Source of the DNA: Planctomycetota bacterium
GTDB taxonomy: Bacteria; Planctomycetota; UBA1135; UBA2386
NCBI GenBank assembly: GCA_028281765.1
Contig: JANQJF010000063.1
Span: 53,849-117,848 of the forward strand
Direction: 5' to 3'
Length of the DNA stretch: 64,000 nucleotides
Position 1 is the stretch's first letter. The number at the start of each line of letters is the position of its first letter. Of the stretch, positions 1-8,122 are shown one piece after another. A program made the translations under genes and the position numbers. The notes beneath the pieces are model-generated. The model saw only the letters and a program-made list of their open reading frames with translations. It was not told the origin of the DNA and ran no database searches.

Positions 1-266
1 GTTCCGGTGTAGACGAGGTCGACGACGACTTGGCCATCTCCCGGAACCTCGATGTTGGAGAGAACCGCGGCGCCCTCGTAGCGCTCACCTTCCGCGATGT
101 CGAGCGGACCACGATCGATGGTCATCGTCATCGACGGCACCAGAGCAACTGGCGGCGGCGAATCTCCGTCGTCACGCCCGAACAGAAGTCCGCCGATCAC
201 GCCCGCGCCACAAGACGAGAGCGACAGCGAACAGAGGAGAATCGCGAAGATCGAAAGGCGCGACAT
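1..266 (-). CDS. Putative lipoprotein, N-terminal part only
   Basis: Partial gene; it runs off the left edge of the window. The reverse strand reads from an ATG at 266 into a short hydrophobic leader followed by a lipobox (LSLSSC), then Gly-rich and Pro-rich sequence. It should be exported and lipid-anchored at the Cys, about residue 18-19. The visible mature part, around SMTMTIDRGPLDIAEGE, looks like the start of a beta-rich extracellular domain, but no family can be named from about 88 residues. It lies 72 nt downstream of the thioredoxin-like gene on the same strand, so the two could be co-transcribed. Confidence 0.7.
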   Translation of the reverse strand, partial: MSRLSIFAILLCSLSLSSCGAGVIGGLLFGRDDGDSPPPVALVPSMTMTIDRGPLDIAEGERYEGAAVLSNIEVPGDGQVVVDLVYTG

Positions 267-338
267 CGAGAGGATTCGGGGGGTCGGGACCGAGCGGGGC
301 GACCATATCAGTCTACCGAATCCTTTACGGTTCGTCGT

Positions 339-899
339 TCAGCGCAGGGGGGCGAGCAGCGCCTCGAAGGTCTGATGGCCCCGCAGCGCCGCGGTGATCT
401 TCCCGCTGCCATCGGCGTAATAGGTGATCGGGGTCACGTGGGACCAGCCCGCACCGTGGAACGCATCGAGGAACTTCTGGTCCGCCATGAGGACCGGGTG
501 GACGAAGCCGTAGTCCGTCAGGGTGCGCTGGGTCGCCTCGGCCGGGAACCCCTGCACCTCGTCCATCATGACGCCGAGGACGATCACCTCCGCGGGATCG
601 ACCTGCTGCACGAGGCGGCGCACGTTCGGCGCCTCCAGCGAACAGCCCGAGCAGTAGGACCGGAAGAAGTTGAGCACCACCTTCTTCCCAACCAGATCGG
701 CGCTCGTCCAAGTCTTGCCGTCGAGGTCCTCGAGGGAAAACTCGAACAGCTCGAGTCCGACGCTCTTCTGGATCTCGCCGTTGACGTGCGCACGGACTCC
801 CCACATCACGCCTTGGTAGACGAGGAGCAGCAACACGAGCACGGCGAGAATGCGCCAGGGGCTGCTCTTCCGGGTTGCGGGGGTTTCTTGATCTGCCAT
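339..899 (-). CDS. Membrane-anchored thioredoxin-like (TlpA/AhpC-TSA type) protein
   Basis: A 186-residue protein with one N-terminal transmembrane segment (about residues 16-34) and a thioredoxin-fold domain outside the membrane. The redox motif is SYCSGC (Cys83, Cys86), preceded by the strand VVLNFFR, and a cis-Pro region (SHVTPITYY) lies near the end. This is the layout of TlpA/ResA proteins, which keep periplasmic cysteines reduced, often for cytochrome c maturation. The Ser-Gly dipeptide between the cysteines is not diagnostic of a particular partner. No other maturation genes are adjacent. It is transcribed divergently from top6B with 64 nt between the starts. The fold is well supported; the substrate is unknown. 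Confidence 0.85.
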   Translation of the reverse strand: MADQETPATRKSSPWRILAVLVLLLLVYQGVMWGVRAHVNGEIQKSVGLELFEFSLEDLDGKTWTSADLVGKKVVLNFFRSYCSGCSLEAPNVRRLVQQVDPAEVIVLGVMMDEVQGFPAEATQRTLTDYGFVHPVLMADQKFLDAFHGAGWSHVTPITYYADGSGKITAALRGHQTFEALLAPLR

Positions 900-963
900 C
901 GGGACGCGTCGTCGGGTATCTTCGATCTTCGTCAGTACGCCAAGGGAACGGTCAGTCCCAGGC

Positions 964-2727
964 GTGGATCAGGACGATACGGACGCAACGACGATGACGC
1001 GAGGGCAGGGACGGCTGTACGAGCCAGACTCGGACGACTCGGGCTCGAAGAAGCAGAAGGCGGCCAAGCGACGCGCCGGCGGCGTCACCGCCGAGCGCAT
1101 GGCGAAGGCCCAGCGGGAGATCTCGGTGTCGGAGTTCTTCACGAAGAACCGGCACCTGCTCGGCTTCGACAGCCCGCGAAAGGCGCTGCTGACGGCGATC
1201 AAGGAGGCCGTCGACAACAGCCTCGACGCGTGCGAAGAGGGCGGCATCCGCCCGGAGCTCGAGATCAAGATCCGCCGCGACCCGAAGAACGAACACATCT
1301 ACACGATCTCGATCGAAGACAACGGTCCGGGCATCGTCCGCGGTCAGGTCCCGAACATCTTCGGCAAGCTGCTCTACGGCTCGAAGTTCCACCGGCTGCG
1401 GCAAAGCCGTGGGCAACAGGGGATCGGCATCTCGGCGGCCGGGATGTACGGCCAGCTGACGACCGGCAAGCCGGTGAAGATCTGGAGCCGAACGAGCAGG
1501 CGCGCGACCCCGCACTCGTTCGAAGTCCGCATCAACACGGCGAAGAACAAGCCGGAGTTCACCGAGAAGGCCATCGATTGGGACGGCAAGGCCCACGGCA
1601 CTCGCGTCGAAATCACGCTCGAAGGCGAGTACCGACGGGGGCAACGCAGCATCGCCGAGTTCCTGAAGCTGTGCGCCGTCGCCAACCCACACGTCAAGAT
1701 CACGTTCGTCGATCCGGACGACAACACGGTCGTCTACGAAGCCGGCACGAAGGAGATGCCCGCGGAGACCGACGAGATCAAACCGCACCCGCACGGCGTC
1801 GAGCTCGGCATCCTGATGAAGATGCTGCAGGACACGCCGGAGAAGTGGGTGAAGCTGTTCCTGCAGCGCGAGTTCTCGCGCGTCGGACCGAAGGTCTCGG
1901 AAGAGATCTGTCGGCAGGCCGGAATCTCGGATCGCGCGCACCCTCGGCGGATCGCACGGCAGGAAGTGTCCGCCCTGAAGAAGTCGATCGACAACACGAA
2001 GATCATGGCACCGCCGACTTCGTGCATCGCACCGATCGGCGAAGCGCAGATCATCGCGGGCCTCAAGAAAGAGGTCGAAGCCGACTTCTACATCGCGAAC
2101 AGCCGGTCTCCCGTGGTCTACCGCGGACACCCGTTCTTGGTCGAAGTCGGCATCGCGTACGGCCGGCCGGGGGACACCCTGGAACTGAGCGAGAGCGGGA
2201 AGATCTTCGAGTCCGAGGACAAGAAGAAGCGACGCAAGAAAGCTGCCGAGGAGAACCTGCTCGCCGACGCCGACGAGCCGGCCCGTCTGATTCGCTTCGC
2301 CAACCGCGTGCCGCTGCTCTACCAGCAATCGGCATGCGCGATCACGAAAGCCGCGATCGCCACGAACTGGCGGGCGTACGGCATGACCCAGCCGCGGGGC
2401 ACGATGCCGATCGGCCCGATGGTGCTGTTCGTGCACATCGCGTCCGTGTGGGTGCCGTTCACGTCGGAGTCGAAGGAAGCGATCGCGAGCTACGACGAGA
2501 TCATCAAGGAGCTGAAGCTCTGCCTGCAGGACTGCGGCCGCAAACTGGGCGCGCACATCCGCAAGGGCAAGAAGCTCGCGAGTGAGCACAAGAAGCGGGA
2601 GTACATCACGACCTACATCCCGCACATCGGTCAGGCGCTCCAGGAGATCCTGGAGCTGTCGGACGGCCAAACGCAGAAGACGGTGAAGAACCTGACGACC
2701 GTGCTGGAGAAGAGCCGGAAGATGTAG
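964..2727 (+). CDS. top6B: DNA topoisomerase VI subunit B (GHKL ATPase)
   Basis: 587 residues. This is the ATPase and transducer subunit of a type IIB topoisomerase, which closes around DNA and drives strand passage through the break made by subunit A. The Bergerat fold is complete: N box EAVDNSLDA at 81-89, DNGPGI at 119-124, the G-rich lid GQQGIGISAAGMY at 150-162 and TGKP at 167-170. A helix-two-turn-helix region and the transducer domain follow; the transducer switch lysine lies in FTSESKEAIA near the end. The length is usual for the family (about 530-620). Residues 1-50 are charged and low in complexity. The start is a GTG at 964; an ATG at 994 in the same frame is an alternative. Subunit A follows after 459 nt. 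Topoisomerase VI is typical of archaea and plants and sporadic in bacteria. The base composition matches the neighbouring genes. Confidence 0.96.
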   Translation: MDQDDTDATTMTRGQGRLYEPDSDDSGSKKQKAAKRRAGGVTAERMAKAQREISVSEFFTKNRHLLGFDSPRKALLTAIKEAVDNSLDACEEGGIRPELEIKIRRDPKNEHIYTISIEDNGPGIVRGQVPNIFGKLLYGSKFHRLRQSRGQQGIGISAAGMYGQLTTGKPVKIWSRTSRRATPHSFEVRINTAKNKPEFTEKAIDWDGKAHGTRVEITLEGEYRRGQRSIAEFLKLCAVANPHVKITFVDPDDNTVVYEAGTKEMPAETDEIKPHPHGVELGILMKMLQDTPEKWVKLFLQREFSRVGPKVSEEICRQAGISDRAHPRRIARQEVSALKKSIDNTKIMAPPTSCIAPIGEAQIIAGLKKEVEADFYIANSRSPVVYRGHPFLVEVGIAYGRPGDTLELSESGKIFESEDKKKRRKKAAEENLLADADEPARLIRFANRVPLLYQQSACAITKAAIATNWRAYGMTQPRGTMPIGPMVLFVHIASVWVPFTSESKEAIASYDEIIKELKLCLQDCGRKLGAHIRKGKKLASEHKKREYITTYIPHIGQALQEILELSDGQTQKTVKNLTTVLEKSRKM

Positions 2728-3022
2728 GGCGGCGAGCGGAGCTCGCTGCCGGGCACGGGCAGGCGCAGGCGCAGGCCACGTTTGCGGGACTGGCGAGAAC
2801 GGGCGTTCGGGCAAGCTTCGCTCGCTTTGAGAACGGGCCGGTTGCACGGCGTGTTCGGGGCCATGCGCACGGTCTCACCGTTCAAGCATTCGACACCCTG
2901 GGCCGATCCCCCTTCGTCAGTTAGCACCCGTTTTGGGGGGATCACGAATGGCGATTGCCAACATCGGACGCTGCCTACGAGCAGACAAAATCTACTCACG
3001 CGCTCGTACCCGCGTGGACACG

Positions 3023-3166
3023 ATGCAAACCGTGGACGCGGAACTCGCGGACGACTTCGAGTTCCCGATCGTCGCGCCGGACGAGGTCGAGGGAGAGGAG
3101 ACCCTGGCCCAGTTGATGGCCATGGTCAACGAGGACGAGGTCGAAGACGCGCCGACGTCGCAGTGA
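3023..3166 (+). CDS. Small acidic ORF between the topoisomerase VI subunits
   Basis: A 47-residue reading frame starting MQTVDAELAD and ending EDAPTSQ, with roughly one third Asp or Glu and almost no basic residues. Third codon positions are nearly all G or C from the ATG at 3023 onwards, as in the surrounding genes. The upstream extension of the same frame (ATG at 2948, TTG at 2933) lacks that bias, so I chose the internal ATG. The ribosome binding site is weak. It ends 20 nt before top6A. The family is unknown; strong acidity next to a subunit with a very basic tail is suggestive but proves nothing. It may not be expressed. The 295 nt between top6B and this ORF hold G-rich sequence and no other recognisable gene. 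Confidence 0.45.
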   Translation: MQTVDAELADDFEFPIVAPDEVEGEETLAQLMAMVNEDEVEDAPTSQ

Positions 3167-3186
3167 CTGCGCAGGTGAACTGAACC

Positions 3187-4482
3187 ATGGCGCGCGTATA
3201 CTCGCGCGCAATGGCCGCAAAGAAGCGCACGAACAAGAAGAAGACGAAGAAGAAGGCGCCGAGCAGAGGCAAGGCGTCGAGCAAGAAGAAGGCGCCTTCC
3301 AAGAAGGCAACGGCCAAGAAGCGCACGACCAAGAAGAAGGCGTCCAAGAAGGCGCCCGCCAAGAAGACCGGCCTGACCAAGATGGACCAGGTCACGGTCA
3401 CCAGCATCGATGACACCGCACGCCTCGTGTACGGTAAGATTCGGAGGCTGGGCAAACCGGAGCTGAAGTTTCCGCAACGCTCTCTCGCGAACGTCAGCTA
3501 CGACCGGCGGGTCGGACACTTCAAGCTTGGTCGTGCGCGCAAGGAACGCACCCTGACCGTGAACACGGTCAAGAGCTTCGCACAGACTCTGAAGCTCATG
3601 GCGCTGAGCAAGGAGATGGTGCTCCAAGACGACCACGCCACCAAGCGTGAGGCGTACTACGTCTCGAAGAACTGGGGCGACGCGAAGTTTACGGACCAGC
3701 CCGAGTCCGACTCGTGCATGGACGACATCGAGGCACTCTTCTCGCTGGACGGGGTCACGCGCGAACACCTGCGCTTTCGTCCGGAGGAGCGCGGCGGCTC
3801 CGTCGCCGGCCAGCTGATCGTCATCGACGTCGACAAGGAGACGGGTCGCGACGTGCGCATCGACTGCACGGGCTTCGCGTCCGGTTCGTATTCGATCCCC
3901 CGCTCGACCGAGCAGCTCCGCTTCGAGACCAAGGCCAAGTTCGTCCTCGCGATCGAAACGGGCGGCGTCTTCGACCGCCTGAACGAGCACAAGTTCTGGC
4001 GCAAGTACAACTGCATCCTCGTCGAGCTCAGCGGCGTACCGACGCGCGCGACCCGGCGATTCATCCGGAAGCTGTCCGACGACAAGAAGATCCCGGTCTA
4101 CGCATTCGTCGATTGCGACCCGTACGGGATGAGCAACATCTACCGCACGCTCAAGGTCGGCTCGGGCAACGCGGCGCACCTCAACCAGTTCTTCTGCGTC
4201 CCGAAGGCGAGCTACCTCGGCGTCACGCCACAGGACATCCTCGACTTCAAACTCCAGGACGCGACGCACAAGCTGAAGGACGTCGACATCAAGCGCGCGA
4301 AGGACGCCCTGAAGAACGATCCCTTCTTCCAAGCGCACAAGCAGTGGCAGAAGGCCATCGAACAGATGCTGAAGATGGGCGTCCGCGCCGAGCAGCAAGC
4401 GCTCGCCAAGTGGGGCCTCAACTTCGTGATCGACGAGTACTTGCCGCACAAGCTCAAGAACGTCGCGAAGTTCCTCCCGTAG
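3187..4482 (+). CDS. top6A: DNA topoisomerase VI subunit A (Spo11-like), with H1-like basic tail
   Basis: 431 residues. This is the DNA-cleaving subunit of topoisomerase VI. Residues 1-62 are a Lys/Ala/Thr/Pro tail (repeats such as AKK, SKK and TKKK) like histone H1, absent from archaeal enzymes. A winged-helix (CAP-like) domain follows with the conserved KREAYY motif at 153-158; Tyr158 is the expected nucleophile. The Toprim domain has its glutamate at 257 (AIETGGVF) and the DxD pair in VDCDPYG (Asp309, Asp311), so the catalytic set is complete. The ATG at 3187 is preceded by AGGTGA at a suitable distance; an ATG at 3211 has no such site. The gene follows top6B and the acidic ORF on the same strand. 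The tail probably adds sequence-independent DNA affinity (inference). Confidence 0.95.
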   Translation: MARVYSRAMAAKKRTNKKKTKKKAPSRGKASSKKKAPSKKATAKKRTTKKKASKKAPAKKTGLTKMDQVTVTSIDDTARLVYGKIRRLGKPELKFPQRSLANVSYDRRVGHFKLGRARKERTLTVNTVKSFAQTLKLMALSKEMVLQDDHATKREAYYVSKNWGDAKFTDQPESDSCMDDIEALFSLDGVTREHLRFRPEERGGSVAGQLIVIDVDKETGRDVRIDCTGFASGSYSIPRSTEQLRFETKAKFVLAIETGGVFDRLNEHKFWRKYNCILVELSGVPTRATRRFIRKLSDDKKIPVYAFVDCDPYGMSNIYRTLKVGSGNAAHLNQFFCVPKASYLGVTPQDILDFKLQDATHKLKDVDIKRAKDALKNDPFFQAHKQWQKAIEQMLKMGVRAEQQALAKWGLNFVIDEYLPHKLKNVAKFLP

Positions 4483-4521
4483 CCTGTAGGAATCGTCTCC
4501 GAGCAAGAAGCGACGAGCGGA

Positions 4522-4574
4522 CGTTACGAATCCGTAACACCCGCTGGAGCCGCGAGCGTTACGCCTGCGTAACG
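4522..4574. repeat. Two tandem palindromes GTTACG-N4-CGTAAC
   Basis: Two copies of the same inverted repeat, GTTACGAATCCGTAAC (4523-4538) and GTTACGCCTGCGTAAC (4558-4573), with centres 35 nt apart. The arms are identical while the four-base centres differ, so the arms seem to be conserved. They lie between the convergent 3' ends of top6A and the MATE gene. Each can fold as a 6-7 bp stem with a tetraloop, so a bidirectional terminator is possible. No U tract follows, and a protein-binding site is an equal alternative. Confidence 0.6.
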
Positions 4575-4608
4575 TCCGGTAGTCACATCTTGCACGGAGA
4601 CAATTGCG

Positions 4609-5991
4609 TCACTCAACCGAGATGCGTGCGTGGTTCTGCGCGAACTTCACGCGCGCGACGACGAGGAGCATGATCGCGACCGCAACGAGCCCCGTGAGAA
4701 GGCCCCACCACATGCCGAGGGCGCCGAGGTCGCGTTCGAAGCAGAGGTAGAGGCCGAACGGGAACGCCACAACCCAGAAGCCGATGATGTTGATCACCAT
4801 CGGCGCACGAAGGATGCCGATGCCGCGCAGCACGCCGGACGCGACCGTCTGCAGGCCGTCGGCGACCTGGAAGATCCCGGCGACGGGAAGCAGCGCGGCC
4901 GCGGCCGCGACGACCTCGAGTTTGGGCGTGTAGAGACCGGCGAGGAGATCCGGCAGTCCGAGGAACAGCGCCGCGGACGCGAGCATGATGACTGCAGTGA
5001 GACCGAGCGCCACCCACGCGGAACGCCGCGCCGCCGTCATGTCGTCGCGGCCGACCGCGTTGCCGACGCGCACGGCTCCGGCGAACCCGAGTCCCATCGG
5101 CACCATGAACGTGATCGACGCGAGATCCAGCGCCACCTGATGACCGGCCACGGCGACCGCGCCGAGCTTTCCAATCGTGAGCGTCGTCGCGGCAAACACT
5201 CCCAGCTCCAGCGAGACCATGATCGCGATCGGCAGACCGAGCCAGAGCAAGCGTCGCAGCGGGTCCAACCGGAGCGCGCGCTCGCGCAACTCGCGCACCC
5301 GGAACGACATCACGTGCCGCCCGAGCACGCCCCAGCTCCCGCCGAGAATCAGCACCGCGACGAACCACCGACTCACGGTCGTCGCCCACGCCGACCCCTC
5401 GAGGCCGAGCGCCGGCGCCCCCAAGTTGCCGAAGATCAGCACCCAGTTCGCGAACGCGTTGAACACGTTTGCCAGCACGAGCGCGATCACCATGGACCGC
5501 ATCCTCGAATGCGCCTGAAGCGCCACGCGCGACAGCTGCGCCACGAGCACCGGCAGCGTGCCGAGCGACACGATGCGCGCGTACTCAGTCGCGCCGGCCG
5601 CGACGTTCGGCGGCTGCTCGGTCCAGCCGAGAACGACGTCGACCTGCCAAATGCACACCATCGCCGGCACGACCAACACGCCGGCGAGCACGAGGCCTCT
5701 CTGCATCGTGCGCGAGATCGCCGCGTCGTCCCGAGCGCCGACGGCCTGAGAAAACAGCGGATCCGTACCCATCAGGAGTCCGATGCCGAACATCGTCACG
5801 AACCACATCCACGCGTTGCCGACCGAAGCCGCCGCCATCGCGTCCTCGGACCAGTGTCCGATCATCACGACATCGACGGTGTTCATCGCGCGCGTGCCGA
5901 GCTGCACGGCGATCACGGGCAACGCGAGTCGCAGCAGACCGCGCAGTTCGCTCCGCCAGCTGCTGCCGCCCGTTGTCGCCGTGCCGTCCAT
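4609..5991 (-). CDS. MATE family efflux transporter
   Basis: 460 residues and about 12 hydrophobic segments, the usual length and topology of multidrug and toxic compound extrusion proteins (NorM/DinF group). The N-terminal half has the typical start LRGLLRLALPVIAVQLG, followed by NTVDVVMIGHWS. The second half repeats the pattern (LWLGLPIAIMVSLELGVF). It would export organic cations or metabolites across the inner membrane in exchange for H+ or Na+; the substrate cannot be read from sequence. It is the last gene of a leftward run and starts 31 nt after the preceding stop at 6023. Start ATG at 5991. Confidence 0.92.
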   Translation of the reverse strand: MDGTATTGGSSWRSELRGLLRLALPVIAVQLGTRAMNTVDVVMIGHWSEDAMAAASVGNAWMWFVTMFGIGLLMGTDPLFSQAVGARDDAAISRTMQRGLVLAGVLVVPAMVCIWQVDVVLGWTEQPPNVAAGATEYARIVSLGTLPVLVAQLSRVALQAHSRMRSMVIALVLANVFNAFANWVLIFGNLGAPALGLEGSAWATTVSRWFVAVLILGGSWGVLGRHVMSFRVRELRERALRLDPLRRLLWLGLPIAIMVSLELGVFAATTLTIGKLGAVAVAGHQVALDLASITFMVPMGLGFAGAVRVGNAVGRDDMTAARRSAWVALGLTAVIMLASAALFLGLPDLLAGLYTPKLEVVAAAAALLPVAGIFQVADGLQTVASGVLRGIGILRAPMVINIIGFWVVAFPFGLYLCFERDLGALGMWWGLLTGLVAVAIMLLVVARVKFAQNHARISVE

Positions 5992-6022
5992 GCGCAGGAT
6001 CGAAGCACGGCCGCGCGCGGAG

Positions 6023-6868
6023 TCAACGCCCGTCGGCGTCGACGAGGCGTACGGTCAACTCGAGCTCCCCGCTGAGGAACTCGATCGGCGCGACCGGCTC
6101 GCACCGGTTGGCGCGAACGTGAAGCCGATAGCGCCCGTCCCCGTCGAGCGCGCGCACTTCGAAGTCCGACTCCGCGTGGGGATGCACACCGAAACCGAGC
6201 GCCTCGCTCCACGTCCCGTCCCCGCTCGCGACCTCGAGTCGAAGCTGCACCTGTTCCAGCGTGCGCTCCGCACCTTCGAACGCGCCGCGGGCGACCGTCG
6301 GAACGCGCGCGATGCGCACGTCACCGACGTCTTGGATGCCGAGCACGAGCCGCTTCGAGAACACCACGGACCCGGCCACGCCGATCATCTGGCCCGCTTC
6401 GAGGCGGTGCACGACCGTGCGCTCGAGCGGGAACCCGAGATGCGTGTGAGGCAGCTCGAATTCGAACCAACCGGATGGATCCGCACGGCTCGTCGCCGCG
6501 ACGACGCGCGGTCCGGTACGGCCACTGAGGTGCAGTTCGACGTCGGGAATCACGTGGCCACTTCGGTCGACCGCGCGACCACGGACCAAGATCGCGTGCG
6601 GGTCTTCGATCGCCCCGGTGCGCGACGCTTCGTCGCTGGCTACGGGATGCGGCCGAGTCTCCGACGTGGCATTCCGCTCGACGGTTCGAGCCGCATCGGC
6701 ACGCCGCTCGGGACGCGGCCCCATGCGGCGCGGATCGAGCGGCTCCCCGGCACTCTCGGACTCGGGACCGATCGACGCCGGTTCCCGGTCATCCGGATCA
6801 CTCGTCCAGAGCGTCACGCCCACCGCCGCGACGAGCACGGCGATCAGCGCACCCTGGACGAAGCGCAT
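6023..6868 (-). CDS. Membrane-anchored protein with carboxypeptidase-regulatory-like domain
   Basis: 281 residues from the ATG at 6868. The frame stays open further upstream, but the sequence before this Met is antisense to the neighbouring gene and has no leader. Residues 5-22 are a single transmembrane or uncleaved signal segment (VQGALIAVLVAAVGVTLW), followed by a disordered Pro/Glu/Arg stretch. A beta-sandwich then begins at ILVRGRAVDRSGHVIPDVELHLSG, the typical opening of a CarboxypepD_reg/Ig-like module, and a second beta-rich region follows. It is probably exposed outside the inner membrane. It starts 5 nt after the upstream lipoprotein stop, so they are co-transcribed. It shares its architecture with the protein at 28355-29725. 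Function unknown. Confidence 0.72.
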   Translation of the reverse strand: MRFVQGALIAVLVAAVGVTLWTSDPDDREPASIGPESESAGEPLDPRRMGPRPERRADAARTVERNATSETRPHPVASDEASRTGAIEDPHAILVRGRAVDRSGHVIPDVELHLSGRTGPRVVAATSRADPSGWFEFELPHTHLGFPLERTVVHRLEAGQMIGVAGSVVFSKRLVLGIQDVGDVRIARVPTVARGAFEGAERTLEQVQLRLEVASGDGTWSEALGFGVHPHAESDFEVRALDGDGRYRLHVRANRCEPVAPIEFLSGELELTVRLVDADGR

Positions 6869-6873
6869 CGCGA

Positions 6874-8007
6874 CTACGGAGGCGTGACCTGACCCGAGAA
6901 GCTGATCGGGTTGCCGGCCAGGATCGCGTTGCCGACGAACTGCGTGGCCGGGTTGGCACCGGCATCTTCGAACTGCACTTCGACCGTCGTCAGACCGAGC
7001 GGGACCGCGAGCGGACCGGAGACCGACGGGCGCCAAACGCGATTCGCGTCGATCGATCCGGACAGCACGACCTGGCCGGAGTTCCAGTTGAAGGTCAGCT
7101 CGCAATCCGACTGCGTCAGATCACCAGCGTTGAACGCGACACCATCACCGGTCAGGTCCCAGCTGCCTTGGGTAACGTCGATGCACGGCGGTGCTCCCCC
7201 GCCACCGCCGTCACCACCGCCATCGCCTCCACCGTCGCCGCCGCCGCCTCCGCCGTCTGCGCTCCCGGTCATCTGACCGGACGCGCCGTTGTCGACACCG
7301 ATCTGCTGCCAGCTGGCGTTGGTGAAGACCTGCGGGTTGCCGCTGAAGCGCCCCTCGAACTGCACCTGCACGCCGCCGAGAGTGCCCTGCCCGCTCCACC
7401 GGGTGTTGTCGAGCTGGCCCGCGAGGAAGTCCTCGACGCGCCGGAACTCGAGCTGGCAACCGTTCTGCGACGGCGCGTTTGGACCGAACTCGGTCAGACC
7501 GACCAAGTTGAACGTCCAGTTCCCGAGGATCGGCGGACACGCGACGTCGCGCGACGCGGTGCGGAAGTCGTAGACCGTCTCGCAGCGGTTGTTGTTGATG
7601 AACTCGCGCTGACGGAAGCTGCCGGTCAGCGACTCGGCATTCAGCTCGAACTCCGCCGCGTTCAGTTCGTCCGCGGTCTCGAAGTTCGCTTCGAACCGTC
7701 CCTTCCGCACGCGACCCGGAATCGAGCCGAGGTTCGGAATCTCGTCGATCTGAACGGAAACGTCCGAGCTCGACGGGTCCGGCTGCGTGAAGATCAGCGT
7801 GAAGCTCTGGATCTGGCCGATCGCCTTACCGGGGCAGTCCGAGTCGAGGATCTCGTAGGAGACGTCCCACGAACCGCCGAGGCCTTGCGCGAGCTGGACG
7901 TCACCGGTCGTCGAGGTGCCGCCATCGCCATCGCCGCCGCTGCCGCCATCGCAGGCGCCGAGAGTCAGCGCCGCACAGAGAATCGAAGAGGAAAGGAAAC
8001 GTGACAT
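6874..8007 (-). CDS. Lipoprotein with Gly/Asp-rich linker, function unknown
   Basis: 377 residues with a lipoprotein signal: hydrophobic leader and lipobox LTLGAC, with Cys19 as the lipid site. A short Gly/Asp linker follows. Two similar beta-rich halves (openings such as LGGSWDVSYE and ILGNWTFNLVG) and a third short domain at the C-terminus are separated by a long Gly/Asp run near residues 250-275. Recurrent phrases (CxLEFRR, CELTFNW, FxGxxxxNPQ) suggest internal duplication of one domain of roughly 110 residues, possibly lipocalin-like. No enzymatic motif is visible. It is transcribed with the anchored protein immediately downstream (5 nt). Confidence 0.75.
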   Translation of the reverse strand: MSRFLSSSILCAALTLGACDGGSGGDGDGGTSTTGDVQLAQGLGGSWDVSYEILDSDCPGKAIGQIQSFTLIFTQPDPSSSDVSVQIDEIPNLGSIPGRVRKGRFEANFETADELNAAEFELNAESLTGSFRQREFINNNRCETVYDFRTASRDVACPPILGNWTFNLVGLTEFGPNAPSQNGCQLEFRRVEDFLAGQLDNTRWSGQGTLGGVQVQFEGRFSGNPQVFTNASWQQIGVDNGASGQMTGSADGGGGGGDGGGDGGGDGGGGGAPPCIDVTQGSWDLTGDGVAFNAGDLTQSDCELTFNWNSGQVVLSGSIDANRVWRPSVSGPLAVPLGLTTVEVQFEDAGANPATQFVGNAILAGNPISFSGQVTPP

Positions 8008-8122
8008 CAGGATCGTTTCAGGGGTCGTTCGTCAACGCGATCGAGGCAATCGTAGCGCCCCAGATCGAGTACCAGCAATCAGATACGCGCGCCGGCCGTC
8101 TCGGATCGAGACGCGGGAAGCC

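Noticed and set aside
952..2847. Long reverse-strand frame over top6B
   Set aside because: No recognisable protein features; it is antisense to a gene with complete catalytic motifs.
964..4482. Archaeal DNA contamination as the source of topoisomerase VI
   Set aside because: Flanking genes are bacterial on both sides, and the GC-rich codon use continues without a break.
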